Shown here: positions 58,488 to 64,000 of the stretch, one piece after another
Layout: the number at the start of each line of letters is the position of its first letter
Numbering within the stretch: position 1 is the first letter of the stretch
Assembly: GCA_020848905.1 (NCBI GenBank)
Contig: JADLHG010000018.1
Span: 124,001 to 188,000, forward strand
DNA: 64,000 nucleotides
Direction of reading: 5' to 3'
DNA from: Deltaproteobacteria bacterium
GTDB taxonomy: Bacteria; Myxococcota_A; Polyangia; GCA-2747355; JADLHG01
The notes under the pieces: model-generated
Told to the model about the DNA's origin: nothing
The model's database searches: none
What the model saw: the letters and a program-made list of their open reading frames with translations, nothing else
Program-made: the position numbers and the translations under genes

Positions 58488-58877
58488 CTACAGGGCCTTC
58501 ACCTTCTCCCGCATGTGGTCGATGACCTTCGTGTGCTCGTGCTCCGGGCTGAACATCACGATCTCGGCGTCGGCCGTGACCTTCACGTTGTGGCCGGGCG
58601 GCCAGTAGAAGAGGTCGTTGGCCTTGACGGTCTCCTCCTCCCCGGTCGCGCTGGTCGTGGTGAGCTCGCCCCGCAGGACGTAGCCCCAGTGCGGCACCTG
58701 ACACTGGTTTCCCTTCAGGCCCTGAAACAGCGGTGTGGTGTCCACGCCGGCCGAGAGCGAGAAGTACTCGCCGCTGATCTTGCCCAGCCCCGCCGCCTCC
58801 CCGAAGCCGCCCTTCAGGCGGAGGACGGCACCCGGGATCTCCATTACTACGGGTAGGTCGCTTTTCGTCATGCGCAT
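58488..58877 (-). CDS. cupin-domain protein
   Basis: 129 residues from the ATG preceded by GGAGGG; upstream in-frame codons are not needed. Single cupin: FSLSAGVDTTPLFQGLKGNQ, CQVPHWGYVLRGELTTTSAT (motif 1 with His63), VKANDLFYWPPGHNVKVTAD (motif 2) and AEIVMFSPEHEH. The metal-ligand set is partial (H in VPHWG, H in GHN). Cytoplasmic. The substrate cannot be inferred. It is convergent with the C39-like gene and divergent from the alginate-lyase-like gene. Confidence 0.85.
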   Translation of the reverse strand: MRMTKSDLPVVMEIPGAVLRLKGGFGEAAGLGKISGEYFSLSAGVDTTPLFQGLKGNQCQVPHWGYVLRGELTTTSATGEEETVKANDLFYWPPGHNVKVTADAEIVMFSPEHEHTKVIDHMREKVKAL

Positions 58878-59019
58878 GGGATGTCCCTCCGTGGCCGGAA
58901 CTATTCGTCCGGTTTGTCGCTCCGACAACGCTGCGCGTACAGATAGTGGCGCAGGCACTCGGCGGGCCCAGGGGGAAGCGAGGTCCCGCCGTCCGCCTGT
59001 TCTCGCGGGAGCGCCTTGA

Positions 59020-59048
59020 TTGCGCCACGACTCGGCCGTCCCTATAGT
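59020..59048 (+). promoter_or_regulatory. sigma-70-type promoter of the alginate-lyase-like gene
   Basis: TTGCGC (59020-59025), 17 bases, TATAGT (59043-59048). The predicted start near 59055 gives a 40-base leader to the ATG at 59095, which follows GAGGAG. Confidence 0.55.
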
Positions 59049-59094
59049 CGATCCGTCGATCTTCAGCCCGAAGACGATGCGAGGAGCGACCTGC

Positions 59095-60510
59095 ATGGCG
59101 AAACGCGCCCTCTATGTGATCGCCGCGCTCCTGGCCGGAGCATGTACGAGCGGCCCGAGCCGGGGAGGCGCCGACGCGACGGGCGGCGCGGCGGATGCGC
59201 GCGGGACGGACGGCCCGGGGCTCGGTCGCGACCTGGCGGCGGTCGACGGGCTGGCGCAGCGAGATGGCGCCCTGCCGGGGCCCGATGGCGGGTTCCCGGG
59301 ACGAGACACGGGGCGCGGAGGACGCGACCGAGGACCGGCCGCGAGCGATCTGCGCTCGGCGGGCTCCGACGCGCTCGTCGCCGGCAAGGACGGCTCCGTC
59401 GCGTCGGGCAAGTACCTCCTCCTGACCAAGGCCCGGCTCTTGACCCTGCCCACCTCGGGCGATGCGTGGACGTACCTCCGGGCGCGCGCCGACGAGGCTG
59501 TCTCCACCCCTCTGAACGCCACCAGCGCGAGCTCGCCGTGGCTGCCGAACTACGCCGTCGTGGCGCCGAAGTACCTCGGCGCGGCGCTCGTGTACGCCAG
59601 CGCCTGGAGCGGCGCGAAGGCCACCTACCGCAAGGCCGTGGAGGACGCGCTCCGACACGTCATCGGCTCGGAGCAAGCGGCGAGCACCGACGGCACCGCC
59701 TCGGGGGATGCACTCCTGGCCACCTGTCGCCAGCTCGCGGCGTGGGTCATGGCCGCCGACCTCATCGACTTCAACGGAACGCTCACGGGGAGCCGACCCG
59801 GGTGGACCGGGGTCAGCTTCGACGCGTGGCTGAAGACGATGCTGACGAAGACCATCGGCACGCACGGCCGCTGGAAGAGCATCTCGCAGACGCATGAGAA
59901 CTCGGCGTCCAACTGGGGCGCGCACTGCGCTGCGGCCCGCATCGCGGTGAGCCGCTATCGAGGCGATGCGAGCGACGTTTCCCGCGCCGCGCTGGTCGTG
60001 CGCGGGTTTCTCGGGGACAGCGCGGCGTATCCTGCTTACCCGCCGGGCGTCACCCCCGCGGCCGGGGCCGGCTTCCAGGTGACGGCCGGCTTCGCCGCGA
60101 GCTGGGCCTGCCCCTACGCTGCCACGGTGGGCGGGTGGAAGCCCATCAACCCGGCGAGCTGCGGCCCCGGCTACGATGGCCTCGTCGTCGAGGACATCGC
60201 TCGGTCGGCGGGCGCCTATCCGAGCTGGGACGCCACCGGCATCGGGTACACGTACGAATCTCTCGGCGCGCTGCACCTCGCGGCGCTGCTACTCCAGGGG
60301 GCAGGCTACCCGGCCTTCGGCTGGTCGGGGGACGCGCTCCGGCGCGGCATGCAGTGGTTGCTCCGCGAGAAGCAGCTCCCGTCGAGCGCGAACGGCTCCG
60401 TGCAGCGGCACATCCCCTGGGTGACGAACCACTTCTACGGCACCACGTTGCCGACGCAGCCCGCCGCGATGGGCCGGAGCCTCGCCTTCACGGACTGGCT
60501 GTTTCCGTAG
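59095..60510 (+). CDS. alginate-lyase-like (alpha/alpha-toroid) lipoprotein
   Basis: 471 residues. Lipobox LAGAC (Cys17), then an Asp/Gly/Ala/Arg linker to about 98. The catalytic-type part (about 105-471) resembles the alginate-lyase superfamily: KYLLLTKARLLTLPTSGDAW, RARADEAVSTPLN, QLAAWVMAADLIDFNGTLTG, WKSISQTHENSASNWGAHCA (polar cluster where these lyases have an Asn-His motif) and GIGYTYESLGALHLAALLLQ with Tyr candidates. Members cleave uronic-acid polysaccharides by beta-elimination. The substrate is unknown; the lipid anchor suggests action at the cell surface, perhaps on its own exopolysaccharide or prey material. Confidence 0.75.
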   Translation: MAKRALYVIAALLAGACTSGPSRGGADATGGAADARGTDGPGLGRDLAAVDGLAQRDGALPGPDGGFPGRDTGRGGRDRGPAASDLRSAGSDALVAGKDGSVASGKYLLLTKARLLTLPTSGDAWTYLRARADEAVSTPLNATSASSPWLPNYAVVAPKYLGAALVYASAWSGAKATYRKAVEDALRHVIGSEQAASTDGTASGDALLATCRQLAAWVMAADLIDFNGTLTGSRPGWTGVSFDAWLKTMLTKTIGTHGRWKSISQTHENSASNWGAHCAAARIAVSRYRGDASDVSRAALVVRGFLGDSAAYPAYPPGVTPAAGAGFQVTAGFAASWACPYAATVGGWKPINPASCGPGYDGLVVEDIARSAGAYPSWDATGIGYTYESLGALHLAALLLQGAGYPAFGWSGDALRRGMQWLLREKQLPSSANGSVQRHIPWVTNHFYGTTLPTQPAAMGRSLAFTDWLFP

Positions 60511-60523
60511 TCGACTGCGCGAA

Positions 60524-61462
60524 TCAGAGCTCGCGTACGGTCAGCGCCGCGCAGCTAGGGCGGGGTAGGGTTGGCGTCGGCCCTGCGCCCCAGGAGGTGC
60601 TGTAGCCGCATGCATAGGTGACGAGCGCGTCGCGGCCGGGGGTGACCTTCTCGAGCTCGGAGGGCTCGAAGATCAGCTCGAAGTCGGCGGGTGAGCCGCC
60701 CGGCATCTGGTTCTTGCCGTCGAGGGCGTTGCCCGAAGCGCCGGAGATGGAGTTCGCCAGCGTCAGGCGCAGCCGCTGGCTCGGGTTCCAGATGGGCAGG
60801 CTGTGCAGGTCCAGGCCGACGGAGCCCACGCTCCCCCCGCCGAGCAGCAGTGGAGGCGTGAGGCTCTGGCCGGTGGCGAGGTTGGTGAGCGTGAGCGCGC
60901 CGCTGAGGGACCTGCTCTCCACGCTTTCCGAGAATTCGACCGCGAGAGTGGTTCGCGCGGGTCCAGGGCCCTTCGGCGAGCTCGCGCCTCCAGACGACTT
61001 GAGGACGATCTCCCGGACGCGCGGACGGGGGCCCACGTAGAAGTGGGTCAGCTCCCCATTCGGCACCCCAAGCACCTCGTAGCTGGGGTGCGGCAGGAGG
61101 CGCAGGCCGTACTCGTGACCGTCGCGGAGGGGGCTCGCGGCCCGCAGGCGCAGCATGGTGTTTCGTGGGTCGCCGTTCGGGGAGCCGGCATCACGGGTCG
61201 TCGTCACGAGCTGGCCGTTCGTCAGATCCCAGAGCTCGAAGTGCTGGCCGAGCGTCGATGCGGCCTCCGTGGCGACGCTGGCGAGCCCCGTGTCGTTGCC
61301 GATCGTGACGAAGATGGCCGTGTCGTGGGTCTGGCTCGAGGCGCCGGGGCGAGGGGTCCACGAGCCGAGGAGGACCTTCCCCGAGCCGGGGGTCGAGCCG
61401 CCGGGGCTACTGCCGCAGGCGGAGAGGCCAAAGAGAATCGCAACTGCTCTGAGATAGCTCAT
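60524..61462 (-). CDS. lipoprotein, second of a tandem paralogous pair
   Basis: 312 residues. Lipobox GLSAC (Cys16). A beta-sandwich-rich protein: TAIFVTIGNDTGLASVATEA, FELWDLTNGQLVTTTRDAGS, HEYGLRLLPHPSYEVLGVPN, ELTHFYVGPRPRVREIVLKS and TTLAVEFSESVESRSLSGAL. The central EYGLRLLPxPxY...FxVGxRPR segment and C-terminal VTYACGYS match the preceding gene, identical in length. The FSE(S/G) strand resembles bacterial Ig-like (Big_5/SLH-type) domains. Its start overlaps the upstream stop (ATGA). Confidence 0.8.
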   Translation of the reverse strand: MSYLRAVAILFGLSACGSSPGGSTPGSGKVLLGSWTPRPGASSQTHDTAIFVTIGNDTGLASVATEAASTLGQHFELWDLTNGQLVTTTRDAGSPNGDPRNTMLRLRAASPLRDGHEYGLRLLPHPSYEVLGVPNGELTHFYVGPRPRVREIVLKSSGGASSPKGPGPARTTLAVEFSESVESRSLSGALTLTNLATGQSLTPPLLLGGGSVGSVGLDLHSLPIWNPSQRLRLTLANSISGASGNALDGKNQMPGGSPADFELIFEPSELEKVTPGRDALVTYACGYSTSWGAGPTPTLPRPSCAALTVREL

Positions 61463-62397
61463 TCGCGGCTCTCGAAACGGCAGCGGGGGGGAATGGCGGC
61501 GGGGCCGTTACCCGTCCACCACCTCTGCTCGTCACACCAATAGGTGAACGCGCCCGATAGAGACTCGTAGATGACCGCCGGGAAGCTGGAGGGCAGGGCG
61601 AACTCGAAGTCCTCCGCCGCACCCGGCCAGGTCAGCTTGCCATCGAGCGGCGCGCCCGCCGTCGAGGTGGCATTTCGGGAGGCCCGGAGGACGTATCGGT
61701 GGTCTGCGTGCCACCGCTCCTTCGGGCCGAGGGGCAGGACGACGGCGTTGTCACCGTCGCGGGGATCCAGCGCGTGGAGCTCCGTGACCTCGCCGGTCTG
61801 GACGTCCCGCAGCGAGAACGTTCCGGGCGCATTGAGGCCCGTGAGGGACATGCCCTCCGAGAAGCTCAGGCTCAGCGAAGCGTCCTGGAGAAAGGGGAGA
61901 CCGGGGTAATGACCTCCCCGGACGAAGTGGGCGCGTGGCCTCGACCCTACGAAGAACTGCGCCAGCTCCTCCCGAGAGGCATCGCCGACGGGGCGAACGT
62001 AGCGCGGGTTCGGCAGCAGCCGCAGGCCGTACTCCTCGTTCGCCGGCAGCGGCGTCTTTGGCACCACAACGACGGGGTACCTCGTGCTGACCCCAGGCTC
62101 GGTGCTACCGGCGTGGACGGTGACGGGGGTCACCACGCCCGACCGGAGGTTCAGCAGCTCGAGGTAGGGGGGCAGGTAGGCGGCCGCGGCCGCGGCCTCC
62201 GGCGGCGGTCCACTGACGATGTAGATCCGCTGCAGCGGGCCCGCGCTCGACATCCCGGTGAAGGGTCGGTCGACGTAGATGGGGAAACGGGGATCCCGGG
62301 GTGGGTTGGGGGTGCACCCTGTAGAGGCGAGCAGGCAGAGTACAGTGAGAGCCACGCGGGGCGAGCGGTTAGGTTGCGTGCGACCCGGATCGTGCAA
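61459..62397 (-). CDS. lipoprotein, first of a tandem paralogous pair
   Basis: 312 residues from a TTG start, the only in-frame start that gives a basic n-region (RTQPNRSPR). Lipobox LLASTGC (Cys28). Segments NEEYGLRLLPNPRYVRPVGD, EELAQFFVGSRPRAHFVRGG, ASLSLSFSEGMSLTGLNAPG and AVIYESLSGAFTYWCDEQRW parallel those of the next gene. The pair probably arose by duplication and works as paired surface proteins. Family not recognised. Confidence 0.78.
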   Translation of the reverse strand: MHDPGRTQPNRSPRVALTVLCLLASTGCTPNPPRDPRFPIYVDRPFTGMSSAGPLQRIYIVSGPPPEAAAAAAYLPPYLELLNLRSGVVTPVTVHAGSTEPGVSTRYPVVVVPKTPLPANEEYGLRLLPNPRYVRPVGDASREELAQFFVGSRPRAHFVRGGHYPGLPFLQDASLSLSFSEGMSLTGLNAPGTFSLRDVQTGEVTELHALDPRDGDNAVVLPLGPKERWHADHRYVLRASRNATSTAGAPLDGKLTWPGAAEDFEFALPSSFPAVIYESLSGAFTYWCDEQRWWTGNGPAAIPPRCRFESRE

Positions 62398-62461
62398 ACG
62401 CGTCTTACCCCCTCCGAGAGCATCAACGGCAGGCGGCGAGAGGTCAAGGAAACCTGGGGGC

Positions 62462-63448
62462 CTACGCCCCGAGCGCCTCGAGAGCCCGTCGGACGTGGAC
62501 CTGGGTCACGTTCTTGCGCCAGGAGGCCGGCTCGTCGAGGTTCTCGAGGGGGCGGGCGGCGAGGGCGGCGGCCTGGGCGGCCTGGGCGATGGTCTCGGGG
62601 GATAGCGGCTTACCGACCAGGGCGGCGGCCGCCGCGGGGATGAGGAGCGGATAGGAGGTAATCGCGCCGAGCACGATACGCGCCTCGGTCACAGGGGCGT
62701 CTTGCGCTATGCGTTTAACATAGGCCGCTACGCCCAATACCGGGAAATCGATGCTCCCGCGCGGGGCCACCTTCAGGTAGGTGGCCTGCGCGCCGGCCTG
62801 ACTCGGCACACGCAGCCCGAGGAGCAGGGCGTCCGGATGCTTGGTGAAGGGGCGCATCCCGTCGTCGGCGTAGAAGCCCGCCGCGGGGATCCGCGTCTCG
62901 CCGTCGGGGCCGAGGAGGTCGAGCTCGGCGCCGAGGGCCACGGCCACGGGGGCCGTGTCGCTCGAGGAGGTGGCCCAGCAGCGCGGAGACGAGGGGGCGA
63001 CCCAGCAGATCTCGCCCTCCTTCTTCATGCAGAAGCCGAGGGCCTGCCGCCACTCGTAGCTCTGATCGTAGTAGTTGCAGCGGGTGTCGAGGCACAGGTT
63101 CCCGCCGACGGTCCCCATGTTGCGCAGGAGCGGGCTGGCCACGAGCCCGGCGGCGCGGGCCAGCGCGGGGGCGTGCTCCTTCACGAGCGGGCTCGCTGCG
63201 ACCTGCGCGAGCGTCTCCGAGGCGCCCACGAAGAGCTCTCCCGACGGAAGACGCCGGATGCCGCGGAGCTCGGGGAGCGCGCCGACCGGGATGAGCCGCG
63301 TGGGCTCCTGCTGCCGCCGCTTCATGTTGGGGAAGAGGTCTGTCCCGCCGGCCACGTAGCTCGCGCTCTCGCCGAGCTCGGCCTTGAGCGCAACCGCTTC
63401 GGCGGCGCTTGTCGGCACGCAGAATTCGAAGGGAGGCAGCCGGAGCAT
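62462..63448 (-). CDS. FAD/[4Fe-4S] subunit of a 4-hydroxybenzoyl-CoA reductase-like molybdenum enzyme
   Basis: 328 residues starting within TGATG of the preceding gene. CoxM/XDH-type FAD-binding domain: YVAGGTDLFPNMKRRQQEPT (about 31-50), VGASETLAQVAASPLV, SPLLRNMGTVGGNLCLDTRC and GPDGETRIPAAGFYADDG. Residues ~120-165 form an insertion with C124, C140, C148 and C157 (DTRCNYYDQSYEWRQALGFC, GEICWVAPSSPRC). The same four-Cys insertion binds an extra [4Fe-4S] cluster in 4-hydroxybenzoyl-CoA reductase beta subunits and lets the enzyme run as a reductase. This makes an aromatic-CoA or related reductase likelier than a xanthine dehydrogenase. The small 2Fe-2S subunit is not in the window. Confidence 0.88.
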   Translation of the reverse strand: MLRLPPFEFCVPTSAAEAVALKAELGESASYVAGGTDLFPNMKRRQQEPTRLIPVGALPELRGIRRLPSGELFVGASETLAQVAASPLVKEHAPALARAAGLVASPLLRNMGTVGGNLCLDTRCNYYDQSYEWRQALGFCMKKEGEICWVAPSSPRCWATSSSDTAPVAVALGAELDLLGPDGETRIPAAGFYADDGMRPFTKHPDALLLGLRVPSQAGAQATYLKVAPRGSIDFPVLGVAAYVKRIAQDAPVTEARIVLGAITSYPLLIPAAAAALVGKPLSPETIAQAAQAAALAARPLENLDEPASWRKNVTQVHVRRALEALGA

Positions 63449-64000
63449 CAGCGCTTCTCCTTCGGCGGCCGAGGGAGCGCGGAGCCGTCCCCCCCTTCCC
63501 AGGGGGGCGGCACCTTCTCGGGCGTGGGCCATGGGACGGCGGGCATGGCCTTCGGGCCCACGCGGGGCTCCTTGCCAGCGCGCTTTGCGGTGAGCGCCTT
63601 GAGCACCTTCTCCGCGGTGATCGGCACCTCGTCGATGCGCACGCCCACCGCGTCGTAGACCGCGCAGGCCACCGCCGGCGGGATGGGCAGGAGCGGTCCC
63701 TGGCCCACCTCCTTGGCGCCGTACGGCCCCTCGGGGTCGGGCTCCTCGATCAAGAAGGTCTCGATGGGACACATGTCCACGCTGGTCGGGCTCTTGTATT
63801 GCAGGAGGCTCGGCCGCCGGTGCAGCATCCCGCGCTTGGGCAGGTAGGCCATCTCCTCCATCAGCGCCTCGCCGAGGCCCATGTAGACGGAGCCCTCTAC
63901 CTGGCCGAGGACCGACTGCCGGTTGATGCAGCGGCCCACGTCGTGGGCCACCCAGACCTGCACCGGCCGCACGATCCCCGTCTCGGCATCCACGGTGACC
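63448..64000 (-). CDS. molybdopterin-binding large subunit (XDH/HBCR family), C-terminal part only
   Basis: The window edge cuts the gene; the last ~183 residues are visible. VAHDVGRCINRQSVLGQVEG (Mo-cofactor region), YMGLGEALMEEMAYLPKRGM, PIETFLIEEPDPEGPYGAKE and PPAVACAVYDAVGVRIDEVP match the C-terminus of xanthine-dehydrogenase-family Mo subunits. In the active-site motif the family usually reads KxxGE(P/G)(P/A)L; here it is GAKEVGQGPLLPIP, with Gln (codon 63700-63702) in place of the base-catalyst Glu. A ~45-residue Pro/Lys-rich extension ends the protein. The gene is followed, with a 1-base overlap, by the FAD/[4Fe-4S] subunit gene. Confidence 0.88.
   Translation of the reverse strand, partial: VTVDAETGIVRPVQVWVAHDVGRCINRQSVLGQVEGSVYMGLGEALMEEMAYLPKRGMLHRRPSLLQYKSPTSVDMCPIETFLIEEPDPEGPYGAKEVGQGPLLPIPPAVACAVYDAVGVRIDEVPITAEKVLKALTAKRAGKEPRVGPKAMPAVPWPTPEKVPPPWEGGDGSALPRPPKEKR

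Overview
The window is about 70% GC and reads like a chromosome segment of a Myxococcota (deltaproteobacterial) bacterium. The grounds are MYXO-CTERM-like C-terminal tails on two secreted proteins (17403-18836, 50549-51679), many lipoproteins whose lipid-anchored Cys is followed by Asp/Gly/Ala-rich linkers, a Ser/Thr kinase fused to a STAND NTPase and WD40 propellers, an FHA-type enhancer-binding protein, and heavy apparent use of sigma-54. There are 51 protein genes (both end genes are cut by the window edge) and one tRNA-Leu(CAG). Most products carry a signal peptide or lipobox, so this is largely an envelope and secretome region.

Layout. 1-9.4 kb: TPR protein (left end open), a small secreted protein, a receiver-like membrane-anchored protein, a small membrane protein and a methyltransferase-like/coiled-coil protein. 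9.45-9.6 kb: tRNA-Leu with promoter and terminator. 9.9-13.2 kb: a membrane protein, then a MEDS-domain sensor translationally coupled to a PAS hybrid histidine kinase. 13.3-15.2 kb: a Tat lipoprotein made of 15-residue YGGPPDAG repeats, a radical SAM/SPASM enzyme and a VOC protein, a candidate peptide-modification system. 15.2-22.5 kb: secreted hypotheticals, a PQQ-type beta-propeller operon and a DUF5602-like lipoprotein. 22.6-31.2 kb: kinase-STAND-WD40 plus FHA sigma-54 activator operon, with a divergent Ycf48-like lipoprotein. 31.2-36.5 kb: octaheme cytochrome lipoprotein, a histidine kinase with a periplasmic c-heme motif and an NtrC-type regulator.

36.5-44.8 kb: lipoproteins, a membrane protein plus YceI, a LysR regulator, ChaN, an SH3-C39 lipoprotein and three overlapping lipoprotein genes. 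44.9-47.7 kb: an OmcA/MtrC-family decaheme cytochrome. 47.8-55 kb: Gly-rich lipoprotein, Y1 (REP-associated) transposase with a nearby hairpin, phosphodiester glycosidase and more lipoproteins. 55.2-57.4 kb: an exported pyruvate-kinase-like protein coupled to an exported nucleotidyltransferase-like protein. 57.8-62.4 kb: C39-like protein, cupin, alginate-lyase-like lipoprotein and a pair of tandem paralogous lipoproteins. 62.5 kb to the end: a 4-hydroxybenzoyl-CoA reductase-like molybdenum enzyme (FAD/[4Fe-4S] subunit, and the C-terminus of the Mo subunit).

How it fits together. Two outer-surface multiheme cytochromes point to extracellular electron transfer. The octaheme gene is followed by its apparent own heme-sensing two-component system. 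It is preceded by a perfect sigma-54 promoter and two tandem palindromes placed where an NtrC-type regulator should bind. Sigma-54-type -24/-12 elements also precede many of the other exported-protein genes, and two sigma-54 activators are encoded here. This suggests that much of the cell-surface inventory in this region is under sigma-54 control.
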